A DNA stretch of 64,000 nucleotides from Lophius americanus (GCA_037951165.1 JBBDHG010000014.1:3683001-3747000), one strand, 5' to 3'. Positions 36,905-48,487 are shown, numbered from the stretch's first letter. Notes: generated from the letters alone by a model not told the origin. Made by a program: numbers and translations.

Positions 36905-37705
36905 TATTATATCCCCAAAAAGTCGGGAATATTATGGAATCGTCATTGCTGCTGCGTCTGCCGCCGCAGATCCTTCGTTTTAATGCGAAAGCTCAACAAC
37001 CATATCATGGATAATTTTTTTATTTTGTAAACCTTAGTATGAGGAAGAACTGGAATAATTTTGGGAAAAATCTGTTGTATATTTCTGACACTAGGGGGAA
37101 CCTTATCTTTAAATGTTTTCTGCCATAATTTCTCAACCGTTGTTCCAATTCCGTCCACAATAAGTGTAAATTAATCAACTCAAGCAATCCTGCTTGTTCA
37201 CATCATGTTTGTCGTTAGTGGTTTATATTCGACTCTCTAGGGGTAGCTTTTTATAAAAACAATTACATGTTTTTTGGGACATTATTTCCTAACCGTTGGT
37301 CTGATTTAGTCCAGATTTAGTGCATGTGAATTTAGTCAGGAGTTCTATCTTGAAAGTATTATTTGACTATGGTAGTTAATATTTTATTCACTAGGAGTAT
37401 TTTTTTCGTGCAATAAAGTTTTTTACATAACTCAAAAAACATTTTCATAATATAATTAATTTTAATAATAACATAATTTTCATATTTAATGTCTACATAG
37501 GTCTTCGTACAAGGGTTTTCTCAGTTTCGCCATAAATTTATACCCATATTTTAATCTTTTAGATCATAATTTACTCAATTAAGGGAGCTTCTTTATTTTA
37601 CAAAAATACTGTGGAAATAACTTTACATTTAATTTGAGGGGTTCAATTGGGGTAATTGCTTGTACAACAAAGGGGATTGGGGACTTTTTAGGAATATACC
37701 CCTGC
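36905..37705 (+). repeat. terminal-inverted-repeat family, copy D, near complete
   Basis: The left end 'tatatccccaaaaagtcggg' matches in reverse complement the right end near 'ggggactttttaggaatata', about 790 bp apart. The body has three diverged sub-repeats with 'tctgatttagtccagatt', 'tctatcttg' and 'cactag.ggtagcttttt'. It is longer than copy C because it has more sub-repeat units. The head 'tcgtcattgctgctgcgtct' region is shared with copies A and C. No coding capacity. Confidence 0.65.
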
Positions 37706-37959
37706 TATCGAGGATGACAACATAACTGTAGTCAGTCCAATAATATTCCAATAAATCATTCAGTCATCTGATAATCATTTAATTTCCACATGAAATATTT
37801 GTGATGTTTTTGTATTTTCTTCATCTGTCGAAGGGGCTTTCTTGTAGGTCTTCCACATTACTCATACAGTCAAAAAACTACAGAAAAATGAAATTATTGG
37901 TAGATCGGTGACTATAAATTGCCGAAAGGTGTGAATGTTTTCTTAACTCTCTGTGTCAA

Positions 37960-38100
37960 CCCATTGATGAATTGATGACCTGTCCATGGTGTACTCTACC
38001 TCACTCCCAACATCCATTTGGATAAGCTCCAGTCCATCCCACGCCCCCATTCTCTTGCAGACCTGCAGAGGATAAATTATTATAGACAATGGATGAATAG
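37960..38100 (+). repeat. SINE-like repeat tail fragment (ggatggatg-tailed family)
   Basis: It shows 'gatgacctgtccatggtgta', 'ggataagctccagtccatcc', and ends '...aggataaattattatagaca' plus 'atggatgaatag'. This is the 3' half of the family headed at 48.5 and 59.8 kb. Confidence 0.6.
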
Positions 38101-41100
38101 TTCACAGTGGTACATTTATTGCTTAGCCTCCTATAAACCTCTACTCCTGCTGCTTCTCCAATATAAAACGGGAGGCTGGGCTACTGTTGTGTACTGTAAG
38201 CTTGGTTTTTTGTCCTCCATAAAACCATTTATGTCTGAAAAAAATCAAAGTAATGCCAGTGAACAATCCGTGTTTCATTAAAAAGTACAATGAATATTCC
38301 AAACAGTATAGGAATTCAGGCAAAAAGACCATAAGATGGCTTTAAACAGCTTTTATTTCAAATAGCTATGATGTCCTGTTGGTATTTGTCTTGCAATCTT
38401 TGTCTCCTTGCAATAGTTCATGAAGCTTCAAATCGGATCTTCTGACAAAGAACAATATTCTCACATGCTTGTGACCTTTCACCAATGGCACATTAAGTAG
38501 TAGGACAAGCTGAGGTAGTTGATGCAGAAAGCTCTATCAAAACCAGTGTTGATCAAACAAGAATACAAGAAGAAACGATCATTTCTCCCTCAGGTAGAAG
38601 CAAAATGTTTTCATTACCAATTTTCAAAAGCTCTGTAGTGCAACCTCATTCCGATTTATTTTCTAGGAATATCCCTCCACCCCTGAAATTATTTATCTCT
38701 TACTGAGTCTGTCTGTCTTTCATTGTCTCATTTCTGTTTTTGTATTTCACTCTCCGGGTTGAGTCTAGCCCTGAGTCCCGCCCCGGTGCAGAGTATGAAT
38801 TGCTTGGTTTTATCAAAGTTCATTAATATTGACTGAGTTGAGGGTACAAATTGCACAAATCCTGGCAATGCAGAGCCTTTGAGCAATAGAAGTGCCAATT
38901 GGGAAGTAGACTGGATGAATGGTTAGTTGATTATGGGGGGATAGACAGAGAAAAAGAAAGAAAGAGGTTTGTTTCTGTGCCTTTTTCAGAATTCATCTGA
39001 AGCAAAGTTCCAGTTCTAACAAAATAGGCTTTATGATTGGTTTGCAAGTGAGAGCCAGGTGATGTGATATGGTAATTAATGCATTGGCAATTGATGAAAT
39101 TTATTCTTAACGCTTCTACCGCTCAGCCAACATATATATTTTTTAATATAATGCCCCAACTTTTTCTCAAAGTTCAATTTAATTGACCTAGTTTTTACCT
39201 TCAAATGAAGCTTAGTCAGTCAAAACTATGAATTTGCACACTCTTGCCATAAATTCTCATACCATCCTGTCACTACATCTCCCAATCACCCTCTGATCTT
39301 ATTTATCACTTTCTTGGGCCGAAAATTGGGATTAGCTGTTCTCACCAGCAAAGTCATATCTATTGATATCATCTTGCTGCTATCTGTTTAAATGTAAATA
39401 TTATGGTTCATTTAGTTCTTTAATGATGTAGTTACCCCCACCTTTAACCTACGAACCAAAGCCCAGTCTTTGCAGATTTGTCACTTTCATCAGTCATCAA
39501 CCTAAGTAGAGTAATCAGGCTGCCACCACCAACAGTGCTTAGACTCAAATGAGGCGAATATCCCGCTGGTTTTCAGGACAGATACCTTTCAATCACTATC
39601 TATAATTTAGACAGACTAATCGTCTGTATCATGTCATTCACTTGTCTCTCTTGATTTAAGTATATTTAACATTACAGTACTGTCCCTTGATTTTACTTGA
39701 TATTCTAGTACGCTTTGCTTTCCTGAACGACAAGATAAATATTTAATATCATCACAGTATATAAGTGCAATTGCAGGATTGCAATCTAGGTTTTATTTTT
39801 CTCTCTGTGAATGTGTGATTAACAGGCTTTTGCTCCAAGATGATGCACGTAATCAATCACAAATTGAATATGGGATGGTACAGATTCTTATTTAACAGTG
39901 TGGGGCAATTCAACTGTGTCCCAAGAAATTCTGATGGATAAATGGCTTAGGAATGCCGCCCCTCTCCACTCAACGCCTCTGTGTTTCTGACATGGCCATT
40001 CCACATCACACTGCTTGAAAAATGAGCTCCGTAGAGGCATGCAGTCCTGCTTTGAGATTGCACTTCATAAAAGGGGAACAGCTCACAGGGGTGAAATTCC
40101 ACTGTAGGGTTATGGATTTTCCAGTACATCACTGATAGATTGCACTAATATAACCTCAATAAAGAGTTTGAGAACAACTTTATGGATGTTTTCCCTCCTA
40201 TGTCATCTCATTTTCCTCTTGTTCGATATGTGCGCCACCAGATTTGTCTGTTTTTTGTCTGACTTTGTCTGGCTGTCACTCATAGGCAGCAGGGTAACAA
40301 AATCTGAACACATTAGTCAAGAGATGTGAAACGTAGAGAATTTCATCTAAAGTTTCACAACTTGAACCCCAAGCAGCTCCTTTGTTTGTTTTTGCTGCAA
40401 ACAGCAGTAGCGAGATGCTTTGGAGACTTTGATATGGACATAGTATATAAATTCCTTAATAGTACCACTTGACAAAACAATGACAAGTAAGACTTTGCAA
40501 AACTTTCTTGTTGACTCACTTCAAGGTATGTACACACCTCAAGATGCAGTTACGTAGTGGTTGGTTTCCTGTAATTGCAATACATAGAAATGGGCAAATA
40601 TTGGTTCAAAATTTAAATATTTGGCAGCTATTCCCTACTGTTGATTAGTTTAGAGAATAACTGTGAATTTGAGTTCAAAATAGTTTGAATGACATATTGG
40701 AGTATCCTTGATTTTAAACAAGCCTTTTTGAGACAGTACAAAGCCCCAAATATCTTGTTTTGCTTTTAAATTTTCTGTCACTTGTAGTGTTACCTCACTA
40801 TGCTTCAGAAACTCCACTGTGTTTGAAAATAAACATTGAATTCCATGGGCCTGATTTATAAAACATCCCAAATAGCGAGTTCTAAATTGCATGTGCATTC
40901 TAACAGATTGCACGTTTGGTTTACGCGGCCTTTGTGGTTGATCTACTAAGAATAATTGTATGAATGACAACGGGTGCAAACATGGTGGGACATTTCTATT
41001 TAAATGAGGGTTCTGTGTGTGTTACTGGTTTCCTTGGAGTGTTTCGTTGGAGAGCAGAGTGACTGCAAGCGCAAAATGAAATTTATTACCATGGGTTTGT

Positions 41101-41184
41101 AATGAATTGGAGTTGTTCGTGGAAACTGTCAAATAAAATCTGATAAGATCTGGTCTGGACGCTGAAGGGAGAGGACGCTAGCAT
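38101..41184. other. unassigned AT-rich non-coding sequence
   Basis: About 3 kb without a recognisable gene or repeat. Open frames up to 109 codons (40650-40979, minus) have no recognisable domain. Confidence 0.4.
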
Positions 41185-41275
41185 TGTCTGTTGCCGCTTT
41201 TCCATCAGAGTTCTACAGCCTGCAATACTATTAACCAACAAGTATACGTTTTATTGTTGGTCACCGGCAAACCTT

Positions 41276-41539
41276 TTGGATATATATCCGTATTTGTATC
41301 TGTTATTCTGTATTTGTATTTGTATTTGTAAGAATTCTACCTGTTGCTGCAAGTTTACCATCACCCGGAGACTTCTGTATCTGTTTGTTTCATCGTTTAT
41401 GTCCGTTTCTGTTTTGTTCATCGTTGATGTAAGTTTGTTTATCCGTCTCGTTCATCAATGCCCCGAGACACTTTCACCAAAAGCCGCTGTTGATCATTTT
41501 CTGTGTTTGATAGCTTTTTTCTCGGCATCATTTCCATGA
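41276..41539 (+). other. L2 5'-region open frame shared by two copies
   Basis: An 87-codon frame rich in Cys, Ser and hydrophobic residues ends HFLCLIAFFSASFP. The minus-strand L2 copy has a 124-codon frame (22211-22585) with the same ending, the same stop and long matching blocks such as LLYLFVSSFMSVSV against LLYLFISSFMSVSV. It lies where ORF1 would sit in a LINE, but I see no coiled coil, RRM or zinc knuckle. It may be UTR that happens to be open, since it overlaps the start of the ORF2-side frame. Confidence 0.3.
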
Positions 41540-42087
41540 AAATAACGGCTACTAACGTCCTCTGTGCGTCTTGTCCACGGCTAACGGCTAATAACGGGCT
41601 AGTCTCCACGACTGGCGTGATAATGAATTATTCCGTCACCCAACTGATGAAATTCAACAACTACAACACTCCGTTGTGCATATCAGTTATTAAACAACTT
41701 GGACTCCTTCGCCGGTCCCGTTACATTCACAGAAGTTGCCGTTCTAAGTTTGTTTACATCCGCTCCCGCTCAGATAACTCCATTCCGTCCTTTTGCTCTG
41801 ACGTGCGCACTATCGCGTCTCAGACGCGTCATCAGAATGCTGCAGCTTTTCCCATTACTGTCAATGGACTTTCATCGATAAAATCATCCACTGTGCGGGT
41901 TAGAAAACGTGGAGTGGATTTCAGTCTTCTTCGGCCAATACAGAGACTCACTGCTCCATCTAGTATTAAAATCGAACTCTTTAATTCACAATCTCTCACA
42001 AACAAATCATGCCTCATACATGACCACATCCTGGAGAAATGTCTGGACGTTATGTGCCTTTACAGAAACCTGGTAACAACCAGATGA
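41503..42087 (+). pseudogene. L2 LINE ORF2 N-terminal segment
   Basis: A 194-codon open frame. From about residue 40 it matches the N-terminus of fish L2 ORF2: KQLGLLRRSRYIHRSCR, then RKRGVDFSLLRPIQR, then IELFNSQSLTNKSCLIHDHI and LDVMCL. The last part is the start of the APE endonuclease fold (LFN.QSL..K in place of the canonical LN.RSL..K). The catalytic Glu motif 'L.ETW' should follow but reads YRNLVTT after a frameshift near 42060, where another frame would give the expected sequence. The first 30 or so residues overlap the 5'-region frame and are probably untranslated. Confidence 0.7.
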
Positions 42088-42181
42088 TTTTTCTGTCCTG
42101 AATGAGACTTGTCCTGCCGGTTACTGTTTCTTAACAGAAAGCCCGCAGCACTGGTCGTGGTGGTGGTCTGTCTGTCATCTA

Positions 42182-42258
42182 TAGCACTTTGAGATTTGAT
42201 CCAAATGTAAAGTGCATTATAAATTAAATGTATTATTATTATTATTATTATTATTATT
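42182..42258 (+). mobile_element. 77-bp L2 3'-end insertion inside L2 ORF2
   Basis: It consists of 'agcactttgagatttgatcc', the short L2 3' UTR and an ATT tract of about 30 bp. This is the same sequence, in the same orientation, as the element's own 3' terminus at 44927-44977. The ORF2 reading on either side rejoins sensibly (GGGLSVIY before, LDLSALPLPEISSFECLAF after). It is an extremely 5'-truncated second L2 insertion into the first. Confidence 0.8.
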
Positions 42259-43106
42259 TGGACTTGTCTGCACTGCCGTTGCCAGAGATCTCTTCTTTTG
42301 AATGCCTGGCCTTTAATTGTAAACCCCCTTTCTCCATGACCATTCTTCTAATCTACCGGCCACCCAAACAAAAGCCAGCCTTCATCTCTGAGATGTGCAA
42401 CCTTTTGTCGACATTTTACACAACCTCTGCCAATATTTTAGTACTTGGAGATATGAACATTCATGTCGACTCCCCTGCATGTCGTTTTGCTTCCGAATTT
42501 CTCCAACTACTGGATTGTTTTAATCTCAGGCAACTTGTCGATGTCCCCACCCACACCATGGGGCACACTCTGGATCTAGTCCTCACTGACTCGGCTCCTC
42601 TCAGCAATCTTCTTGTGTACGATCTGGGTGTGTCCGACCACAAGGCCGTCTCCATGGAATTGTCGCTTGTGTCCTCCTTCACAAAGCCCAAACGTCAAAT
42701 CTACTCCAGGAATCTGAAAAACATCAACCCAGAAACCATGAGAGTCGACCTCCAGCATCTTCTTTCTGTCAACTTTGTATCAGCCAATGACTCAGTAGAT
42801 TTCTACAATAAATCCCTGAGTAGCATCCTGGATCGTCACTCCCCTATAAAAATTAGAACAGTCACCTTCTCCCGCTCAGCCCCCTGGTTCACCAGCGAGC
42901 TACAGGAAATGAAGGCAGCTGGGCGTGTCCTTGAGCGGCGATTCAAGGCTTCTGGTATGACTGTCCACAAGCTAGCCTTTCGGGAACACCAAAAGGTCTA
43001 CTCAAAGTCGCTTAGAGAGGCTCGGTCACTGTTCTACTCCAACTTCATCAAAACCAGTGCTGGAAATTCTAAGCAGCGTTTTTTTAACTATCAATCATCT
43101 CCTTAA
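42259..43106 (+). pseudogene. L2 LINE ORF2 APE-type endonuclease region
   Basis: An open frame that truly begins after the ATT insertion; the Met and Tyr run before it are insertion sequence. It contains SSFECLAFNCK, ILLIYRPPK (the YRPP motif), LVLGDMNIHVDS (the catalytic GD.N of APE nucleases), THTMGHTLDLVLTD (the T..G..LD.V.T motif) and LGVSDHKAVSMEL (the catalytic SDH). These are the core endonuclease motifs in correct order, so this segment is well preserved. It continues through the linker (TFSRSAPWFTSELQEMKAAG, FREHQKVYSKSLREAR) and loses frame near 43095, where the normal KQLFFTINHLL reading moves to another frame. Confidence 0.85.
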
Positions 43107-43847
43107 ACCACAAACTCCCCCACTTACAGAAATTACAGAAGATCACTGTAATAATTTCATGGCTTTCTTCAAATCAAAAATTGACTCAATCCATTCTGTC
43201 CTTTCTGGTTCCTCCTCTCTACCTATCCAGTCTCACATTACTCACAGTTTGAGATCTCCCAGCCTCTAAAGTGTTTCCCAGAAATCTCACAGCAGGAGGT
43301 TGAGGTTATCATCAGGACAATGAAGCCCTCCACCTGTGCCCTCGACCCCTTTCCTACAACCCTAGTGAAAACTAACATCTCTTCCATCAGTCCCCTGATC
43401 ACCGCTGTAATAAATCAATCCCTCCAGGCCGGCTTTGTTCCATCTGCCTCAAAAAAACCTACTCTCGATCCAGAACTTTTTACTAATTACAGGCCCATTT
43501 CCAAACTCCTATTCCTCTACAAAGTTCTGGAAAAAGTAGTTGCTGCCCACCTCCAGGACCACCTCAAATACAACAACCTCTTCGAAACCTTTCAGTCTGG
43601 TTTCCATTCCGCCCACAGCACAGAAACAGCTCTGCTTAGAGTCATAAATGACCTACGGATGGCAGCAGATGCTGGTTCACCTTCTCTCCTGATTCTCCTT
43701 GATTTGTATGCTGCCTTCGACACAGTTGACCATGGAATACTCCTACCACGCCTACATCACACCACTGGGCTCACTGCCACCGCCCTAAATTGGTTTCAAT
43801 CCTACCTCACTGACAGAACAGAATACGTTTCCCTTGGAAGTTCATAG
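43057..43847 (+). pseudogene. L2 LINE ORF2 linker and RT N-terminal half
   Basis: The first part (43057-43269) reads LTEITEDHCNNFMAFFKSKI, the typical L2 linker. After a broken stretch, 43320-43847 reads the RT fingers and palm: PSTCALDPFPTTLV, then ELFTNYRPISKL (the NYRPIS box), then LEKVVAAHLQDHL, FQSGFHSAHSTETAL and LLDLYAAFDTVDHGIL. The Asp in AAFDTVDH is the first RT catalytic Asp and is present. A tag stop at 43845-43847 interrupts the frame where the 21-kb copy has aag, so this stop is a simple point mutation in the copy. Confidence 0.85.
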
Positions 43848-44850
43848 TCCCGGACACACACCTTCACTTTTGGGGTCCCCCAGGGATCAGTCCTTGGCCC
43901 CATTCTCTTCATACTATACATGCTCCCCCTTGGCCGTGTCATCAGTCGATATGGACTCTCATTCCATTGTTACGCTGATGACACGCAAATCTACATGAAA
44001 ACTGACACATGTTCCTCCGCAGCCTCTCCATCCTCATCGTCATCATCATCTCCCCTGTAAATTCTCCGCGCTTGTTCGGAGGAGTTAAAGGTGTGGATGA
44101 AAAACAACTTTCTCCAGTTGAACAGCTCCAAAACCGAAGCTATTTTAATTGGCACCCCACATCAGACCCAGTCATCCTCCATAACCAGTATTACCTTCTC
44201 TGGTCACGACATTCCCCTCTCTTCATCAGTCACCAACCTCGGTGTAAGATTTGACCCTCAAATCCCTTTTGAATCCCACATCAAACACATCTGCAAGATC
44301 TCCTTTCACCATCTCAGAAATATCTCGAAACTCCGTTCTTCACTCACCTTGACTGATGCTGAAAAGTTGGTCCACGCGTTTGTCTCCTCCCGACTGGATA
44401 ACTATAACGCACTTCTCATCGGGATCCCTGATAAAAGTCTTCAAAGACTTCAGTATGTTCAAAACAGTGCTGCAAGGATCCTGATGAGAGTTCGTAAACA
44501 CGAACACATCACCCTGTTCTTCATTCCCTTCATTGGCTTCCCATCTCCACCAGGATTGATTATAAGATCTCTCTCCTCACTCACCAGTGCATCCATGGTA
44601 ACGCACCCCCCTACCTAAAAGAACTACTCACCTCACTGACCTCAACACGATCCCTCCGTTCTACCTTATCATACGGCCTCCTCCTTCCCCGGACTAAGCT
44701 CAGCACCATGGGTGATCGGGCTTTCTGTTCTGCTGCCCCTCGTCTGTGGAATGCCCTCCCTGACCATCTCAAGGCTCCACAGACGACTGACACATTTAAA
44801 AAAGGACTTAAAACTTTCCTTTTTAGCAGAACCTATAACCTCAATTAACA
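43848..44850 (+). pseudogene. L2 LINE ORF2 RT catalytic core and C-terminus
   Basis: After the stop the frame continues with FGVPQGSVLGPILF and HCYADDTQIYMKT. The YADD box carries the second and third catalytic aspartates. A frameshift near 44050 moves the reading to the frame at 44091-44618: WMKNNFLQLNSSKTEAILIG, SSVTNLGVRFD, SRLDNYNALLIGIPDKSLQ and LQYVQNSAARILMR. Another shift near 44525 breaks HSLHWLP, and the TMGD.AF.SAAP region near 44707 is read in yet another frame. The C-terminal domain can still be followed to 'aacctataacctcaattaac' at the normal stop. Confidence 0.85.
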
Positions 44851-45109
44851 TTGCTGCTTTTTGGTCAGGCTTTTATATAGTTATTATTTTATTTTTTATT
44901 GATACTTTTATCTGCTTTTGCTTTGTAGCACTTTGAGATTTAATCCAAATGTAAAGTCCATTATAAATTAAATGTATTATTATTATACACATATTGTTTA
45001 GCGTTACAGTTAGTAAATAAAATTTTTCATTTGTTTGTTGGTGCTATCAGGACTTACAGCTGCTATCAGGTTTTTACACACATAAGCTTTTGAGTAAGCA
45101 GGCCCCATG

Positions 45110-45265
45110 TGTTGATGGCGCCTTGACCAAGATACTGAGGCACAATTTGCCCTAAGTAGTGGCTCCATTGATTATCCCTCAAAAAGGGCTGATGGCGCCC
45201 TGCCAGCAGTATGTGAGGAAGGGATTTCTGGCTTGTGTTGTAAAATATTTGTGTGGTCAGTAAAA
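45110..45265 (+). repeat. SINE-like repeat body and tail fragment
   Basis: It has 'ccttgaccaagatactgagg', a diverged middle, then 'tttctggcttgtgttgtaaa', which is the tail block of the 11.3-kb family. The head is missing. Confidence 0.45.
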
Positions 45266-46845
45266 TGAGAAGAGAGCTACTGTATATAATTAGTAAACTT
45301 TATTTACATACCATCAACAGACTTGCAGCTGTATGTTGCTTTAAATGCATTCAGACTCTCCGAGAACTGAGGCTGCTTCTCAAAGTCCTTCTGAATCTGC
45401 GTCATACCTGACCTAATTGCATTTTCTATAAAGATTCATTAAAGAAGGTTTAGTAAAACAATTTTATAAAATACACTATAATGCCTACATCCCAAACTAA
45501 ATGTAATGTTTACAGTATAAATACAAAACATCCATTTTTTTGAATAAAATGTCTCGACTTCATTTGAAAATAAGCCAACAGCTGTGGTCTACACATCTAA
45601 CGTCCTTCTTGCTCATTCCACTTGCGTTACCTGCTGATCCCAACTCCATTTTTCTTGACTGCATACTCCCACCACTACGTTCTAGTTCAGTGTTCCTCTG
45701 TGCCCTTTCTCTACTCGGTCAGCAGGACCTTGCCCCCCATCGCAGCCTGTTACTGCTCCACACAACCCTTCATCACTCTCTCCATTCTCTCTATCACTGT
45801 CCCTCTCCGCCACCTGGAGGAACGATTCAATCACCTATGACCCAATCCATCTTCTAATGATGTTCGGACACTCCAAGGCCCACCTGTGCCCAATAAAAGG
45901 CTCCCCTCGTAGTCGGTGTACTTTATTTAGTGCGTTCACTATAAAACTGATGCTGCAGGGTTAGTTTGGGGTGGAACAGATGCATATTTGTGTGATAATC
46001 CCCAACAGCTTTCCCCAATATTCCTTTTCTTCTGAGACCTTGACCATTTTTATAGTTTGTTTATGATTGGATGTTGTGAGAGTCCGAAGGAAGCAAGTCA
46101 GGTGCCAGGAAAAACATATGGCACTGTTGGGACACAAACACCTGCCAATGGTCCAGGGAGAGTGCCTTCAGAGTAATTGGGAAATAAAGGAGTATAATGA
46201 CTTCACAAACAAAGAAAATTAATTTCCTGTGTGGTTCCTTTTACCTCCACATGAGTAACGTATCCAATCTACAATACAACCTGGGGTGTTTTTTTGTTGT
46301 GTATGTGTGTAGGTCTTGAGTGGGTTGGGAAATACGAACCTGAAAGGCATTACAACAAGGAACAGGGAGCTGATGTGAAACATACATAAAATGCAATCAC
46401 TGTACTGTGACTGCTATTCTAACAACTAATTAACCAGCCGCCATTATGTGAAGTGTTGTATTTCGCCATTCTGAACGTTGTGCTTGGGATCTAATAGAGC
46501 AATACACTGGATCGTAAAGTTTGGAAGATGATTTAACAAATCTATTCAAGACCAAACGCATAACAGATAATTGCTTTAAGTGTGTATCCAACTAAAAAGT
46601 CAACAAGCTACAATTATTGGCTTGTATGGCTAAGTAGCTGATTACTGAGTTGACTAGAAACTAAAATATCTAAGCAGTCGGACAAGAAGCCTATCCCAGC
46701 TCCTTAAATACTTAATTCATGCTCAATTAAAAATGAAGTCAGTGGGTCTGATTCACTTGATTGTCATGGGATTTATGCATACAATCATCAAATCATCATC
46801 TTTAAAGTTTTCCAGCTCTTTTTAATATGTTCACAGAGTCCATCT
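45266..46845. other. unassigned sequence with a C-rich block
   Basis: The block 45590-45900 is C-rich, pyrimidine-biased on the plus strand and ends near 'cccaataaaaggc', which contains AATAAA. It could be the end of a retrotransposed transcript or a decayed LTR, but I recognise no protein or family. The remainder is AT-rich with nothing recognised. Confidence 0.3.
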
Positions 46846-46879
46846 ACAGATCCTCGGATGGGGATACAGATCCTCGGAT
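46846..46879. repeat. 20-bp tandem duplication
   Basis: The sequence acagatcctcggat occurs at 46846-46859 and again at 46866-46879, with period 20. The 20-mer at 46860-46879 (ggggatacagatcctcggat) recurs exactly at 53002-53021 inside the Tc1-like transposase remnant, so this may be a minute Tc1-derived fragment. Confidence 0.85.
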
Positions 46880-46929
46880 TTGTTGGATGAGTTTGTACAG
46901 TACGGTTAAATTTTTGGAGAGTTTTGGAG

Positions 46930-47025
46930 GCGACGATGGCTTATTTACTCGAGCCACTTATCTGAAGTTCGGCAGTTCAATCCCCAGCCCATGCAGTCCA
47001 GATGTCGAAGTGTCCTTGCATTTAA
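46930..47025 (+). repeat. SINE-like repeat head fragment
   Basis: The B-box-like 'ggcagttcaatccccagccc' is followed by 'atgcagtccagatgtcgaag' and 'tgtccttgc', which is the 5' body of the family seen at 6.1 and 11.3 kb. The A box is degraded. Confidence 0.5.
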
Positions 47026-48487
47026 AAAAAGATTTGCAAATCAGTGTTGAATCATTTAGTAAAGTCTCAACTTTTTCAAATTTTGGATTGGGGACGTACG
47101 CCGAGTTGTCATTTGTCAATAATTCTTGTATGAGAAATCACTGAAGTATCAATCGATGTAGTAGAAACAATGTTTTCTTCTAAATAATAGTGAACTACGT
47201 TTAATAAATGAGCAGTTTGGGACAAAAAACAATAACAACCATATGTAGAAAACTTTCAAGGGGGTCAACAAGCCAAACTGTATTGTTCAGCATTATCGGA
47301 TGGATACATTCTAAAGTATGCCATAACACTAAACAGTTTAATTACTTTATTCAATTACAAATGATTGAGAGTTGTTATTTGCTAAACTATTTGGTTCCCC
47401 TTTTGTCTAACCATCTATCCTCGTGTTATCAATGTATTATTTGTTTTTGGTTGTTGTTGTTTTTGCATTTTCAGATAACAATTTACAACTTAAGTGAAAC
47501 AAGGTAAACACATACAAACATATGAGAAAAAGAAGAAAAAATAATAATAGATGAATTCAATAAATTAGTAACGAGCGTTGGCTGTGACTGGTTTGTCATT
47601 CTTTCTTTATTTCACTCTGAACTGACTGCCAAGATCTTAAGGTGGTCATCACGGGCCAATCGTGCATCAATTAGGAAACATCCACTTCTCATCCTCCTGG
47701 GAAAATTGCGATTTCTAAGTCAACATGCAGGATTCTGTGAAACATAATGGATAAAAAGAAAGACTAGAATATGAGATGGATGGTCTTTTTAATTTTCACA
47801 AACTTTTGAGACCAATGTCGGCTGCTTTGGTGCATCATTACTTGAGTATATGGCTCAGTATATGGTTTTACTAGAAAAGTCTGAATAAATGTAATTTGAT
47901 GGTTTTTGTCACGTACAGTCATGACAAAAACCATCAAATCTGTTGTTAGAGAAAATATGAACGTGATCACTTAAATAAAAGCAGGGTGACCAGTGGGTGA
48001 ATTTTCCATTTATAAAGAGTGTATGAATACTCTTATTGAATAGGGAAGCTCCTTTATCAAAACCTATTATTTTCTTTTTTTTAATTTCTGGTCCTATATT
48101 TGATATGACCTATACCCCTTATGGGAAACAAAGTCCACACAAAATAAAAATAATCTCCTGAATCTCATCTCAGCAGCCTAACTTTATTTTTATTACTTTC
48201 ACACTGTTTAGTCAGATTCACCTCTGAAAAGAACTGTGTGTTTTTAACAGTTATTTGGAATTTTTTTTTTTAAATAGCAAAAATGATTATATTATCATCG
48301 ACTTTAAGAAATATGAAACTTTTTTTTTAAGATTATTTTTATGATACCATATTTACAGTTTTTAAATGGGAACATTACATTTAGATAAAACTTAGTCCTA
48401 CCCTGTAACTTCTACTGTCCGTCCTACATGTGTTTTTTGGTTTGTCTTTTTTGAAAGTAAGTCGGACATTTAAAAGAAAATTGAAAC
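47026..48487. other. unassigned AT-rich sequence
   Basis: No gene recognised. The notable structure is the 18-bp hairpin at 47894-47939. Confidence 0.4.
47894..47939. repeat. perfect 18-bp inverted repeat
   Basis: The arms 47894-47911 (atttgatggtttttgtca) and 47922-47939 (tgacaaaaaccatcaaat) are exact reverse complements around a 10-nt loop. The surrounding sequence is unassigned. Confidence 0.92.

Larger units (their letters stand above)
41185..44978 (+). mobile_element. near full-length L2-like LINE, decayed
   Basis: A 3.8-kb non-LTR retrotransposon of the L2/CR1 group (Jockey superfamily). In order it has a 5' region shared with the minus-strand copy at 22.2-22.6 kb, ORF2 N-terminal sequence, an APE-type endonuclease, a reverse transcriptase with a YADD box, the C-terminal domain, a short 3' UTR with 'agcactttgagatttaatcc', and a terminal ATT tract near 44966-44977. 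ORF2 is broken by at least one short insertion (42182-42258), frameshifts near 43100 and 43280-43320, a stop at 43845 and a frameshift near 44050. It is inactive. The AAT/ATT tail is shared by all four L2 copies here, fitting target-primed reverse transcription. Confidence 0.9.
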
